Positions 22,943 to 32,267 of a DNA stretch of 64,000 bases are shown one piece after another. The notes under the pieces were generated by a model. The model had not been told where the DNA came from. It ran no database searches and worked only from the letters and a program-made list of their open reading frames with translations. Every line of letters begins with the position of its first letter. Position 1 is the stretch's first letter. The stretch is from Sinorhizobium chiapasense. GTDB taxonomy: Bacteria > Pseudomonadota > Alphaproteobacteria > Rhizobiales > Rhizobiaceae. The position numbers and the translations under genes are program-made. The DNA is taken from NCBI RefSeq assembly GCF_036488675.1, contig NZ_CP133148.1, forward strand, positions 3,308,001-3,372,000, read 5' to 3'.

Positions 22943-24196
22943 CTAGTGCGCAACGGCGGCAGCGGCCGCCTCGTCGATGAGCCGCCCGGTGCGGAAACGC
23001 TCGAGCGTCAGGCCGGCAGCGAGCCTGTGCGGTTCGCCGCGCGCGATGAGATGGGCAAAGAGGTTGGCCGAGCCCGGCGTCGCCTTGAACCCGCCCGTTC
23101 CCCAACCGGCATTGAGGTACAGACCCGGCACCGGCGTGACACCCTGGATCGGCGAGCGGTCCTGCGTCACGTCGACGATACCGCCCCATTGCCGCATCAT
23201 CTTGACGCGGCGGAACATCGGGAAGAGTTCGCAGATCGCGTCCAGCGTATGGGTGATGATCTGCAGGCCGCCGGTCTGCGAATAGGAATTGTACTGGTCG
23301 GTGCCGGCGCCGATGACGAACTCGCCCTTGTCCGACTGCGAGATATAGGCATGCACCGAATTCGACATCACGACGCAGGGGAAAATCGGCTTCAACGGCT
23401 CGGAAACGAGCGCCTGCAGCGGCTGGCTCTGCAGCGGCACGCGCACGTCGGCCATCTGCATCAAGACTGAGGAGTGACCGGCAGCAGAGATACCGACCTT
23501 CTTCGCGCCGATGAAGCCGCGATTGGTATCGACGCCGATAACGCGACCGGTCGCGTCGCGGCGAATGCCCGTCACTTCGCAGTTCTGGATGATGTGGACG
23601 CCGCGGTCGGAAGCCGCGCGCGCATAGCCCCAGGCGACCGCGTCATGGCGTGCGGTGCCACCGCGCCGCTGCAGCGCCGCGCCGTTGATCGGATAGCGGG
23701 CGGTCTTCGAGATATCGAGCGGCGGACAATAGGCCTTGGCCTGCTCCGGCGTCAGCCACTCGTTGTCGATGCCGTAGAGGCGGTTGGCATTGATGTGCCG
23801 CTTGAAGGACTGCTGGTCATGGATGTTGTGCGACAGCATCATGACGCCGCGCGGCGAATACATGACATTGTAGTTCAGGTCCTGAGACAGATCCTCCCAG
23901 AGCTTCAGCGAATGCTCGTAGATGTCCATGCTCTCTTCATAGAGATAGTTGGACCGGATGATCGTCGTGTTGCGGCCGGTGTTGCCGCCACCGATCCAGC
24001 CCTTTTCGAGCACCGCGACATTGGTGATGCCATGCTCCTTGGCGAGGTAATAGGCGGCGCCCAAGCCATGCCCGCCCCCACCGATGATGATGACGTCATA
24101 TTCGTTGCGCGGCTCCGGCGAGGCCCAATGCGGCCCCCAGCCCTTGTGGCCGCGCAGCGCCTCGCGCGCCACGGCAAAAACAGAATATTTGCGCAT
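22943..24196 (-). CDS. soxB: Sarcosine oxidase subunit beta
   Basis: This 417-residue FAD/FMN subunit performs the oxidation. The dinucleotide-binding loop is [19 protein letters not shown]. The segment [19 protein letters not shown] contains the His expected to bind FMN covalently in heterotetrameric enzymes. C-terminal [16 protein letters not shown] is conserved. Start at ATG 24196, giving [14 protein letters not shown]; upstream in-frame codons lack family similarity. First gene of soxBDAG. In rhizobia the pathway supports use of glycine betaine-derived sarcosine. Confidence 0.96.
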   Translation of the reverse strand: MRKYSVFAVAREALRGHKGWGPHWASPEPRNEYDVIIIGGGGHGLGAAYYLAKEHGITNVAVLEKGWIGGGNTGRNTTIIRSNYLYEESMDIYEHSLKLWEDLSQDLNYNVMYSPRGVMMLSHNIHDQQSFKRHINANRLYGIDNEWLTPEQAKAYCPPLDISKTARYPINGAALQRRGGTARHDAVAWGYARAASDRGVHIIQNCEVTGIRRDATGRVIGVDTNRGFIGAKKVGISAAGHSSVLMQMADVRVPLQSQPLQALVSEPLKPIFPCVVMSNSVHAYISQSDKGEFVIGAGTDQYNSYSQTGGLQIITHTLDAICELFPMFRRVKMMRQWGGIVDVTQDRSPIQGVTPVPGLYLNAGWGTGGFKATPGSANLFAHLIARGEPHRLAAGLTLERFRTGRLIDEAAAAAVAH

Positions 24197-24542
24197 CCGC
24201 CTGCTACTCCATGAACCCCGAGAAAATGTGTTGTTGGCGTTAGAAATCGCAAATCTGAGAGCCATGCAACGTTTCTTTTGCGACGCGATTCGGCGAACTT
24301 GGGCGGAGTTGCGACATTGCGCAGACACCCCGCGAAAGCCGGTCTTCTGGCCTGTCACGCGCGCCGGAGCCCGGCGTTGTGCATTTTTTCCGGTCCACTC
24401 GCATTGTCGTCACTGGACTTTCCCGGCCCGATCTGGTATCCGCTCCCTTAATCGTAGAGCTTCCAGCTCAGCGAATACATATTCTTTGCCTCCCATACCT
24501 GACGGTGAGGCTGACAACTCGAAGCAAAGGAACGGGATTCAC
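24197..24542. other. Intergenic region between divergent soxB and rpsU
   Basis: No gene found in these 346 nt. It must hold the sox promoter (minus) and the rpsU promoter (plus). A hairpin CGCCGG-AGC-CCGGCG (24362-24376), with a T6 run 7 nt later at 24384-24389, resembles a terminator on the plus strand, although no plus-strand gene precedes it. Confidence 0.5.
24413..24441 (+). promoter_or_regulatory. Candidate rpsU promoter
   Basis: CTGGAC (24413-24418), 17 nt, GTATCC (24436-24441), resembling the S. meliloti CTTGAC-N17-CTATAT pattern. Pattern match only. Confidence 0.3.
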
Positions 24543-24755
24543 GTGCAGGTACTTGTCCGCGATAACAATGTCGACCAGGCGCTCCGCGCTCTCAAGAAGA
24601 AGATGCAGCGCGAAGGCATTTTCCGCGAAATGAAGATGCGTGACTTCTACGAAAAGCCGTCCCAGAAGCGTGCGCGCGAAAAGGCTGAGGCCGTCCGCCG
24701 CGTTCGCAAGCTGGCTCGCAAGCGCGCACAGCGTGAAGGCCTTCTGGCCCGCTGA
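24543..24755 (+). CDS. rpsU: 30S ribosomal protein bS21
   Basis: This 70-residue basic protein begins (M)[18 protein letters not shown] with a GTG start and contains [17 protein letters not shown], the hallmark of S21. It binds the 3' region of 16S rRNA in the small subunit and aids initiation. The GTG at 24543 gives the family's standard length; longer in-frame extensions would read through the promoter region. A terminator follows closely, so it is monocistronic. Confidence 0.97.
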   Translation: MQVLVRDNNVDQALRALKKKMQREGIFREMKMRDFYEKPSQKRAREKAEAVRRVRKLARKRAQREGLLAR

Positions 24756-24791
24756 TTTGTCGTTTTTTCGACGCTTTCCAATGTAAGTCGT

Positions 24792-24823
24792 GGCGGGGGC
24801 GAGGTATCGCCGCCGCCTTTTTA
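24792..24823 (+). terminator. Rho-independent terminator of rpsU
   Basis: 10-bp stem with one mismatch (arms 24792-24801 and 24808-24817), 6-nt loop, then TTTTTA. Confidence 0.75.
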
Positions 24824-25013
24824 GTATGGACACCATGTCCGTCGGCAAGCTAGCGTGACGTGTCAGCTTGCGACGGTCAGGCGCCCGGACGGGATAAGCC
24901 GGTCGGATCGCCGGAGGATCTGATGAACCCCTGGCTGGAGCCCCGCGCATCTGCCGGTCTCCGTGAACGGAAAGCCGACGGCTTTCGGATCTTGTCGCAT
25001 TGAGGGATCGACT

Positions 25014-25895
25014 TTGACACTTGCTGCCATGACTGCGGACGTCTCCGCCATTAATGAGGCGCACCGCCGCCACCAGCGCAGGCCGAAGCTTGCCGCCATG
25101 CTCATCCTCGGCTCCACCCTGCTTCTCGCAGGCTGCCAGACCGACAACTCCGAATCGATGATCCGCGTCGAGCGGGCGCAGGGCTCGGAGGAAAACATCG
25201 CCTCGCTTTCGAACGTCATCGCCTCCAATCCGAGCGACCCGGAAGGCTACAACGTACGCGGCTCGGCCTATGGCCGTGCCGGCGAGTTCCGTCGCGCACT
25301 CGCCGATTTCGACAAGGCCATCGAGCTCAATCCGCGCTTCTACCAGGCCTATGCCAACCGTGCGCTCGTCCAGCGTAACATGGGCAACCAGCAGGCCGCG
25401 GTCTCCGACTACAATACCGCCCTGCAGCTCAACCCGAGCTATGATGTCGCCTATATCGGCCGCGGCAATCTCTACCGACAGGCCGGTCAGCTCGACGCCG
25501 CCTTCAACGACTTCAACAAGGCGGTCCAGCTCGACACCACCGACCCCCGCGCCTATCACAATCGCGGCTTGATCTATCAGGCGCGCAACGAGCATGGGCA
25601 GGCGATCGAGGATTTCTCGACGGCGATTTCGCTCTCGCCGAGTTCGCCGGAACCCTATAACGGCCGCGGCATTTCCTATGTCGCACAGGGGGACGACGAC
25701 AATGCCTTTTCCGACTTCAACACCGCCATCAACCTGAACGGCAAAGTGGCGGAGTCCTGGGCAAACCAGGCTCTGATCTACGAGCGCCGCGGCGACAAGG
25801 CAAAGGCGTCGAAGTCCTATTCGCATGCGCTTTCGCTCGATCCCAAATACGAGCCGGCCCGGGCGGGTCTCGCCCGCGTGAAATCGGTTTCCTGA
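25014..25895 (+). CDS. TPR-repeat lipoprotein
   Basis: A lipobox (LLLAGC) after a hydrophobic stretch predicts an outer- or inner-membrane lipoprotein with its lipidated Cys at residue 41. The rest is about six tandem tetratricopeptide repeats (e.g. EGYNVRGSAYGRAGEFRRAL, PRAYHNRGLIYQARNEHGQA), so it is a protein-binding scaffold similar in layout to NlpI. I prefer the TTG at 25014 because GAGGG lies 7 nt upstream; the ATG at 25029 is a good alternative and would shorten the n-region. A terminator follows. The partner is unknown. Confidence 0.82.
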   Translation: MTLAAMTADVSAINEAHRRHQRRPKLAAMLILGSTLLLAGCQTDNSESMIRVERAQGSEENIASLSNVIASNPSDPEGYNVRGSAYGRAGEFRRALADFDKAIELNPRFYQAYANRALVQRNMGNQQAAVSDYNTALQLNPSYDVAYIGRGNLYRQAGQLDAAFNDFNKAVQLDTTDPRAYHNRGLIYQARNEHGQAIEDFSTAISLSPSSPEPYNGRGISYVAQGDDDNAFSDFNTAINLNGKVAESWANQALIYERRGDKAKASKSYSHALSLDPKYEPARAGLARVKSVS

Positions 25896-25918
25896 TCGGA
25901 ATTTTCCCGATCTTTCGA

Positions 25919-25946
25919 CGCCCGCGACGATCTCGCGGGCGTTTTT
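25919..25946 (+). terminator. Rho-independent terminator of the TPR gene
   Basis: 9-bp perfect stem CGCCCGCGA/TCGCGGGCG, 5-nt loop, then TTTTT. Confidence 0.88.
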
Positions 25947-26041
25947 GTGCTCGCTCGCGTATGGCGGCCAAGTCCCCGGTCGTGGAACCTTCACGGTCTT
26001 GAAGCCGTTTGACCAATGGCTTCAATAACGGAGACTGAGCC

Positions 26042-26521
26042 ATGATCAAGCAAACCTTCATTGCAGTGGCCGCCCTTGCTGCCCTTTCGGGTGCTGGACC
26101 CGCTGCTGCGCAAAGCTATGTCACGCTCGGCCGCCTCACGTGCGGCTCGGAAGGCGGCACAGGTCTCATCATCACATCGACGAAGAACCTGATGTGCACC
26201 TACAGGCCTGCCAATGGCGCACCGACGGCCGTCTACGCAGGCATGATCAGGAAGTTCGGCCTTGATGTCGGCGCGACCGGCAAGACCGTGATGGTTTGGG
26301 ACGTGCTGGCCAAGACTGGCACGCCGGTAACGGCGCACGCCCTTGCTGGTGAGTATTACGGTCTCGGCGCCGATGCGAGCTTTGCCGTCGGTGCCGGTGC
26401 CAAGGTAATCGCCGGTGGAACGAACAAGGCCTTCATGCTGCAACCGGTGAATGTCCAGGTCCAGGAAGGGCTGAACCTTGCCGTTGGCGTCGACCAATTG
26501 ACGCTGGCGCCTGCAGGCTGA
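26042..26521 (+). CDS. DUF992 domain-containing secreted protein
   Basis: This 159-residue protein has a cleavable signal peptide (about residues 1-23, ending GPAAAQ) followed by a DUF992 domain: VTLGRLTCGSEGGTG, then NLMCTYRPANG with two conserved Cys that may form a disulfide, and KAFMLQPVNVQVQEGLNLAVG at the end. DUF992 proteins are common in Rhizobiales and have no known function. Probably periplasmic. It has its own terminator upstream and repeats downstream. Confidence 0.85.
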   Translation: MIKQTFIAVAALAALSGAGPAAAQSYVTLGRLTCGSEGGTGLIITSTKNLMCTYRPANGAPTAVYAGMIRKFGLDVGATGKTVMVWDVLAKTGTPVTAHALAGEYYGLGADASFAVGAGAKVIAGGTNKAFMLQPVNVQVQEGLNLAVGVDQLTLAPAG

Positions 26522-26530
26522 TCATCATGC

Positions 26531-26630
26531 TACGCGCCGCGCGTCTTATCAGACGCGCAAACGACGCTGTATCGCTTTGAGTTGCGGCATGTTTTTATCC
26601 TTAAATCGGCTGCGATTTAAGGAAACATGC
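26531..26630. repeat. Mosaic repeat, variant C, copy 1
   Basis: Begins GCGCCGCGCGTCTTATCAGACGCGC, then CTTTGAGTTGCGGCATG and CCTTAAATCG-N-CGATTTAAGG, ending ACATGC. It matches 38111-38216 over the full length. The first third resembles module A. The remainder of the 26522-26844 spacer holds only the hairpin at 26674. Confidence 0.75.
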
Positions 26631-26673
26631 GGGAGAAAAACCGCGATATGACGGGACGGAAAAGAGATTCAGG

Positions 26674-26700
26674 GGCCCTGGTCAAACCGGGGCCTTTGTC
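26674..26700 (+). terminator. Terminator-like hairpin
   Basis: Stem GGCCCTGGT/ACCGGGGCC with a 3-nt loop, followed by a weak TTTGTC tail. It lies between the repeat and the cyclase gene. Confidence 0.35.
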
Positions 26701-26844
26701 GTTCCGCCTTTGCATGCCCGCAAGCCGGCCAGACAGGGCGAACTGCAACTGGTCGAACGACCAAATGTCGAATAGTTTATGGCATCGGTCATTTGCCCCC
26801 GCAGGTGACAGCAAAAAGCAGATGTCGTCTCGACAGGAAGAATG

Positions 26845-28065
26845 ATGAACGACCAGCAGATCCACGAATTGGTGCTATGGACATCCGAGCAGGGAATCCG
26901 GGGGAGCGAGGAGCCAGAGCTGCTCGCCGGCTTCTGCGAGAGGTGCCAGCAGGCCGGGCTCCCCATCGAGCGCGCGCTTGGCCTGATCGACACACTTCAT
27001 CCTGAAATCGAAGGCCGTTCCTTCACCTGGGACAGCGAAAGCGGGGAAGCCCCCGAGGTCACTCCCTATGGATCAACCGCCACCGGCGAGATGCAGGCGA
27101 GCTGGCACCGCTCGATCTTCTATCACATGCTCGTGGAGCACCAGGCCGAGCGACGTATCCGGCTCGCTGCTGAAAAGTCCGTTCCCTACAATTTCCTCGA
27201 TACGTTGAGGGCGGAGGGCCACACCGACTGCATCAGCATGATCCATTATTTTACCGACCAGGGCCGCGTCGGCGAGATGGACTGTTTTTATTCCTATTGG
27301 ACGACGAAGAGGGCGGACGGCTTCAGCGAAGATGACGCCAACGCGTTGAGAGTGCTGCTGCCGACGCTCGCACTCGCCGTCAAAGCGGCCTCATGCGTGC
27401 GCATCATCGGCACGCTTGCCGACGTCTATCTCGGTCACGACGCCGGTCGGCGCGTGGTCAAGGGCAGCATCGAGCGCGGTGCGGCCGAGAAAATCGAGAC
27501 CGTTATGTGGTTTTCCGACCTGCGCAACTATACGCGGATATCCGAGACGGTCGCGCCGGAGGAGATTATTCCGCTTCTCAACGACTATGCCGGTACCGTG
27601 ATCACCGCCATACACGATCATGGCGGCAGCGTCCTCAAGCTGATAGGCGACGGCGTTCTGGCGATCTTCAACGCCGGCGACCGCGCCAGCGCCTGCGCCT
27701 CGGCGGTCGCCGCCGAGCGGCAGTTGCGCCTGATGCTGAACGAGCTGAACGCAAAGCGGCTCGATAACGGACTGCCGACGACCGACGTCTACCTGGGCCT
27801 GCATATCGGCGAAGTCTTTTACGGCAACATCGGCAGCCAGAACCGGCTCGACTTCACAGTCGTCGGTCCGGCGGTCAACGAGGTGAGCCGGATCGCGTCG
27901 ATGTGCCGGTCTGTCGAACGGCATGTCATCATGTCCTCGGAATTTGTCGAAGCCTGTCCGCCTATCTTGCGCGCCGATGCCGTTTCACTTGGCCGTTTCG
28001 CGTTGCGCGGGATCGCCCGGGCAAAGGAGCTGTTTACCTGGGACCCGGAGATTGCCGCCACCTGA
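26845..28065 (+). CDS. Class III adenylate/guanylate cyclase
   Basis: The C-terminal half (about residues 215-390) is a class III cyclase catalytic domain. The first metal-binding Asp is in WFSDLRNYT, the second in LIGDGVLAIF, and the transition-state Asn/Arg pair is in FTVVGPAVNEVSRIA. The N-terminal 200 residues form a soluble sensor region without membrane segments, beginning MNDQQIHELVLW and including SWHRSIFYHML, shared by a rhizobial cyclase subgroup. Start at 26845 because AGGAAG ends 4 nt ahead. Sinorhizobium carries many such cyclases. The LysR gene converges from the other side, 3 nt away. Confidence 0.9.
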   Translation: MNDQQIHELVLWTSEQGIRGSEEPELLAGFCERCQQAGLPIERALGLIDTLHPEIEGRSFTWDSESGEAPEVTPYGSTATGEMQASWHRSIFYHMLVEHQAERRIRLAAEKSVPYNFLDTLRAEGHTDCISMIHYFTDQGRVGEMDCFYSYWTTKRADGFSEDDANALRVLLPTLALAVKAASCVRIIGTLADVYLGHDAGRRVVKGSIERGAAEKIETVMWFSDLRNYTRISETVAPEEIIPLLNDYAGTVITAIHDHGGSVLKLIGDGVLAIFNAGDRASACASAVAAERQLRLMLNELNAKRLDNGLPTTDVYLGLHIGEVFYGNIGSQNRLDFTVVGPAVNEVSRIASMCRSVERHVIMSSEFVEACPPILRADAVSLGRFALRGIARAKELFTWDPEIAAT

Positions 28066-28068
28066 TGC

Positions 28069-28977
28069 TCACGGTGTCGCATCTGCGGAACGCCTTTCAG
28101 CGAAGACCTTGACCAGCCAATCGATGAACACGCGCACGCGTGGAGAAAGCTGCCGACTGCGCGGATAGAACAGCGAGACAGGGGTGGGCGTCGGCCGGCA
28201 ATGCCTCAGCACCTCGACGAGCGCGCCGCTCTGCAGATCGCCCTCGACGTGGTAGAGGGGCACCTGAACGAGGCCAAGCCCCAGCCGCGCCGCTGCCACG
28301 AAACTTTCCGCCGCGTTGACGGCGATGGTCGCCGGAAGTGTCGCCGTGCGAACGCCCCCCTCCTCGACGAACTCGAGCGGCAACAGGTTGCCTGTCGCCG
28401 ACGAGCGAAACCCGATCATCCTGTGTCCATCGAGGTCGTCGATCGCCCGAGGCACGCCGAACCGGGCGATGTAGCCCGGTGACGCACAGGTGATCTCGTC
28501 GAGCATTGCGACCCGGCGGCCGATCATGTCGCTAGTTTGCGGTTCGCCGACACGCAGCACGCAGTCGATGCCTTCCCGGACCAAATCCACCAGCCGATCG
28601 CCCTCGCTCATGTAGAGCTCGATATCGGGATAGGTTTCGAGAAAGGCCGGTAGCCTGGGCAGAACGAAGTGTCGTGCCAGTGTGCCATGAACATCGACCC
28701 TGAGGAGCCCCTTCGGCTTCGCCCCGGCAAACGCCCCCTCGGCGTCCTCGATATCGTCCAGTATGGTGATGCAGCGCTGATAATAGGCTTCGCCATCGAG
28801 CGTCGGGCTCACATGCCGCGTCGTGCGCTGCAGGAGCCGTACGCCGAGCCGCGCTTCGAGCTGCTTGACCGCATCGGTGACGGTCGAGCGCGGCAGACCG
28901 AGATCCTCTGAAGCGAACGTGAAGCTCTTCCGCTCGACGACCCGGGAAAAGACCCGCATGGCGTCCAACCTGTCCAT
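28069..28977 (-). CDS. LysR family transcriptional regulator
   Basis: This 302-residue regulator has the N-terminal winged helix (AMRVFSRVVERKSFTFASEDL, then PRSTVTDAVKQLEARLG) and a C-terminal periplasmic-binding-like effector domain. It is divergent from two short-chain dehydrogenase genes, which it probably controls. Start at ATG 28977, giving MDRLDAMRVF; the upstream frame would cross the shared promoter. Effector unknown. Confidence 0.92.
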   Translation of the reverse strand: MDRLDAMRVFSRVVERKSFTFASEDLGLPRSTVTDAVKQLEARLGVRLLQRTTRHVSPTLDGEAYYQRCITILDDIEDAEGAFAGAKPKGLLRVDVHGTLARHFVLPRLPAFLETYPDIELYMSEGDRLVDLVREGIDCVLRVGEPQTSDMIGRRVAMLDEITCASPGYIARFGVPRAIDDLDGHRMIGFRSSATGNLLPLEFVEEGGVRTATLPATIAVNAAESFVAAARLGLGLVQVPLYHVEGDLQSGALVEVLRHCRPTPTPVSLFYPRSRQLSPRVRVFIDWLVKVFAERRSADATP

Positions 28978-28982
28978 TGTTC

Positions 28983-29043
28983 GATGCCTCCGGATAGTAT
29001 TGACGAATAACGCATGATTATCCGCAATTAGAATGGAGGCATC
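28983..29043. promoter_or_regulatory. Nested inverted repeats in the LysR/SDR divergent spacer
   Basis: Outer arms GATGCCTCC (28983-28991) and GGAGGCATC (29035-29043) are perfect reverse complements. Inside them GGATAGT (28992-28998) faces ATTATCC (29017-29023). The layout suits a LysR-type operator controlling both directions. Confidence 0.5.
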
Positions 29044-29091
29044 TTCTCTCGTGTCAACGGCGCACAGCGCTTCAATCGAAGGAGAGACGAG

Positions 29092-29832
29092 ATGTCTGCA
29101 AACACGAACAAGGTCGCGATCATCACCGGCGCCTCGCGCGGCATCGGCGCCGCCATTGCCGAACGCCTGGCGAAGGACGGGTTTACTGTCGTCATCAACT
29201 ATTCCGGCGATCCCGCACCCGCCGAGGTGCTGGCGCGCGCGATCGAGGAAGGAGGCGGCAAGGCCCTGACCGCCAGGGCGGATGTCAGCAGCGTCGAAGC
29301 CGTCCGCCGGATGTTCGATGCGGCCGAAGCCGCCTTCGGCGGCGTCGATGTCCTCGTCAACAATGCCGGCATCCTGAAAACCGTGGCGCTGGCCGACACG
29401 ACCGACGAGGAATTCGACCGGCACTTTGCCATCAATGTGAAAGGCACGTTCAACACGATGCGCGAGGCCGCAAGGCGGATGCGGGATGGCGGTCGGATCG
29501 TCAACTTCTCATCGACGACACTGGCACTGAACATGCCGGGCTATGCCGCCTACAACGGCACCAAGGCAGCGGTCGAGGCCTTTACGCATGTCTTCGCCAA
29601 GGAGTTGCGCGGCCGCAATATCACCGTCAACGCCGTGGCCCCAGGCCCGATCGCAACCGATCTCTTTCTTACCGGCAAGAGCGACGAACTGATCGCCCAG
29701 TTCACCAAGATGCCGCCGCTCGAACGACTCGGCCAGCCGGAAGACATTGCCAATGTCGTCGCTTTCCTCGTTGGCCCCGATGCCGGCTGGGTCAATGGCC
29801 AGGTTCTGCGCGCAAACGGCGGGGTCGCCTGA
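29092..29832 (+). CDS. SDR family oxidoreductase (classical, FabG-like)
   Basis: This 246-residue enzyme shows the cofactor motif TGASRGIGAAIAE (TGxxxGxG), NNAG in LVNNAGIL, and the catalytic Tyr-Lys in PGYAAYNGTKAAVEAF. The C-terminal GWVNGQVLRANGGV is typical of 3-oxoacyl reductase-like members. It is the first of two SDR genes divergent from the LysR regulator. Substrate unknown. Confidence 0.9.
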   Translation: MSANTNKVAIITGASRGIGAAIAERLAKDGFTVVINYSGDPAPAEVLARAIEEGGGKALTARADVSSVEAVRRMFDAAEAAFGGVDVLVNNAGILKTVALADTTDEEFDRHFAINVKGTFNTMREAARRMRDGGRIVNFSSTTLALNMPGYAAYNGTKAAVEAFTHVFAKELRGRNITVNAVAPGPIATDLFLTGKSDELIAQFTKMPPLERLGQPEDIANVVAFLVGPDAGWVNGQVLRANGGVA

Positions 29833-29877
29833 TCGGTCGCCATTCATTCGAACCACGCCAATGGAAGGATCAAGATC

Positions 29878-30780
29878 ATGAACAAGGAAGTTATCGTCAT
29901 CACCGGCGCCTCCAGCGGTTTTGGCGCCCTCACCGCCCGCGCACTCGCAAAGGCAGGGCATGTGGTCTATGCCGGCATGCGCGCAATCGAAGGCCGCAAC
30001 GCCCCCCAGGTCGAGGCGGCGAGAATATTCGCCGCCGAACATGGCGCCGATCTTCGGCCGATCGAACTTGATGTCATCTCCGATGCCTCCGTCGAAGCGG
30101 CGATCGCCAGGATCGTTGCCGATCAAGGCCGCATCGATGTCATCGTGCACAATGCCGGCCACATGTCCTTCGGCCCCGCCGAGGCATTCACGCCGGAACA
30201 GCTCGCCGAGCTTTACGACGTCAACGTGCTCTCGACGCAGCGCGTGAACCGGGCTGCCCTTCCCCTTATGCGCGAACAGGGCAAGGGTCTTGTGGTATGG
30301 GTTTCGTCTTCCAGCACCCGGGGCGGCACGCCGCCCTTCCTGGCGCCCTATTTCGCCGCCAAGGCCGCAATGGACTCGCTCGCCGTATCCTACGCCGCCG
30401 AACTCACGCGCTGGGGCATCGAAACCGCCATCATCGTGCCAGGCGCCTTCACCAGGGGGACCAACCATTTCGCCCATTCCGGCGCACCCGCCGATGCGGC
30501 ACGCGCCGGTGCATACGGCGAAGGCCCATACAGGGGTGTCGCAGAACAGGCGCTTAAGGGTCTGGGTGCTCTCGAACCGGCCGATGCCGACGCGGGCGCC
30601 GTCGCTGCCGCTATCGTCGATATCGTCAACATGCCCTTCGGAAGCCGTCCGTTCCGCACCCATATCGATCCGTCACAGGACGGCGCGGAAATCGTCAACG
30701 GCGTCGCCGACCGTGTGCGGGCGGAAATGTACCGCAACATCGGCCTTCAGGATCTGCTGAAGCCGCACGCCATCGGCTGA
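29878..30780 (+). CDS. SDR family oxidoreductase
   Basis: This 300-residue enzyme shows TGASSGFGALTARALAKAG as cofactor loop, VHNAGHM in place of NNAG, and YFAAKAAMDSLAVSYAAEL with the catalytic Tyr and Lys. It is longer at the C-terminus than its neighbour and has the substrate loop of the retinol/17-beta type. It lies 45 nt after the first SDR gene, probably in one operon. Converges with pntB. Confidence 0.88.
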   Translation: MNKEVIVITGASSGFGALTARALAKAGHVVYAGMRAIEGRNAPQVEAARIFAAEHGADLRPIELDVISDASVEAAIARIVADQGRIDVIVHNAGHMSFGPAEAFTPEQLAELYDVNVLSTQRVNRAALPLMREQGKGLVVWVSSSSTRGGTPPFLAPYFAAKAAMDSLAVSYAAELTRWGIETAIIVPGAFTRGTNHFAHSGAPADAARAGAYGEGPYRGVAEQALKGLGALEPADADAGAVAAAIVDIVNMPFGSRPFRTHIDPSQDGAEIVNGVADRVRAEMYRNIGLQDLLKPHAIG

Positions 30781-30857
30781 CCTTCAAGGGTCGGGTTTGC
30801 TTACCGATGGCAGGCGACGTGCCGTCCGGGATTTTCGTCTGAGTTGTACCGATCGCG

Positions 30858-32258
30858 TCAGTGGTTGATCGCCTTGACGATCTCCTCGGTGACCTTCTTG
30901 GCGTCGCCGAGCAACATCATCGTGCCGTCCTTGTAGAACAGCGTGTTGTCGATGCCGGCATAGCCGGAGCCGAGCGAGCGCTTGACGAAAAGGCAGGTCT
31001 TGGCCTTGTCGACGTCGAGGATCGGCATGCCGTAGATCGGCGAGGTCTTGTCGTCGCGCGCCGCCGGGTTGGTGACGTCGTTGGCGCCGATGACATAGGC
31101 GACGTCGGCCTGGGCGAATTCCGAGTTGATGTCCTCGAGTTCGAACACCTCGTCATAGGGCACGTTTGCCTCGGCGAGGAGCACGTTCATGTGCCCGGGC
31201 ATGCGACCGGCGACAGGATGGATCGCGTATTTGACCTCGACGCCCGCTTCCTTGAGCCTGTCGCCCATCTCGCGCAGCGCATGCTGCGCCTGCGCCACTG
31301 CCATGCCGTAGCCCGGCACGATGATCACTTTCGAGGCGTTCTGCATCAGGAAGGCGGCGTCGTCGGCCGAGCCCTGCTTCACCGTCCGCTGGATGCCGTC
31401 GTCGGCGCCAGCAGCCGCCGTCTCGCCACCGAAGCCGCCGAGGATCACCGAGATGAACGAGCGGTTCATGCCCTTGCACATGATGTAGGAGAGGATCGCA
31501 CCCGACGAGCCGACCAGCGCACCGGTGATGATCAGCGCCAGGTTGCCGAGCGTGAAGCCGATGCCGGCAGCCGCCCAGCCGGAATAGGAGTTGAGCATCG
31601 AGACGACGACCGGCATGTCGGCGCCGCCGATCGGGATGATGATCAAGACGCCGAAGACGAGCGATAAAAGAACGATTGCCCAGAAATCGAAATGGCTTTC
31701 GGTCAGCGCCAGACCGATGATGAAGAAAACGACGAGTGCGACCAGCGCGATGTTGATCGCATGGCGGTAGGGCAAGAGGATCGGCTTGCCGGACATGCGG
31801 CCGTCGAGTTTCAGGAAGGCGATGACCGAGCCGGTGAAGGTTATCGCACCGATCGCAACGCCGAGGGCCATCTCGACGAGCGCCTGGGCGTGGATCGCGC
31901 CGATTTCGCCGATGCCGAAGGAGGACGGCGCATAAAGCGCGCCGGCGGCGACCAGCACCGCGGCAAGACCGACGAGCGAGTGGAAGCCGGCGACGAGCTG
32001 CGGCATCGCCGTCATCGGGATGCGCTTGGCGATATAGGCGCCGGCACCGCCGCCAAGCGCAAGCCCGAGCACGATCAGCAGAAAGCCGCCGATCGAAGGC
32101 ATGGCGAGGAAAAGCGTCGTCGCGATGGCGATGCCCATGCCGATCATGCCGTAGGCATTGCCCCGGCGGCTGGTGGTCGGATGCGACAGGCCGCGCAGCG
32201 CCGTAATGAACAGCACGCCGGAGACGAGGTAGAGGAAGGCTGCGAAGTTAGCGTTCAT
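30858..32258 (-). CDS. pntB: NAD(P) transhydrogenase subunit beta
   Basis: This 466-residue inner-membrane subunit couples proton flow to hydride transfer from NADH to NADP+. About eight or nine membrane segments occupy residues 1-260. The C-terminal NADP-binding domain III carries VPGYGMAVAQAQHAL, HPVAGRMPGHMNVLLAEA and VIGANDVTNPAA. Last gene of pntAA-pntAB-pntB. The complex supplies NADPH. Confidence 0.96.
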   Translation of the reverse strand: MNANFAAFLYLVSGVLFITALRGLSHPTTSRRGNAYGMIGMGIAIATTLFLAMPSIGGFLLIVLGLALGGGAGAYIAKRIPMTAMPQLVAGFHSLVGLAAVLVAAGALYAPSSFGIGEIGAIHAQALVEMALGVAIGAITFTGSVIAFLKLDGRMSGKPILLPYRHAINIALVALVVFFIIGLALTESHFDFWAIVLLSLVFGVLIIIPIGGADMPVVVSMLNSYSGWAAAGIGFTLGNLALIITGALVGSSGAILSYIMCKGMNRSFISVILGGFGGETAAAGADDGIQRTVKQGSADDAAFLMQNASKVIIVPGYGMAVAQAQHALREMGDRLKEAGVEVKYAIHPVAGRMPGHMNVLLAEANVPYDEVFELEDINSEFAQADVAYVIGANDVTNPAARDDKTSPIYGMPILDVDKAKTCLFVKRSLGSGYAGIDNTLFYKDGTMMLLGDAKKVTEEIVKAINH

Positions 32259-32267
32259 CGGCCCGCC

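Noticed and set aside
24240..24275. Possible sigma-54 promoter (GG...GC) upstream of soxB
   Set aside because: On the minus strand the spacing between GG and GC in TGGCTCTCAGATTTGCG is 11 nt instead of the required 10.
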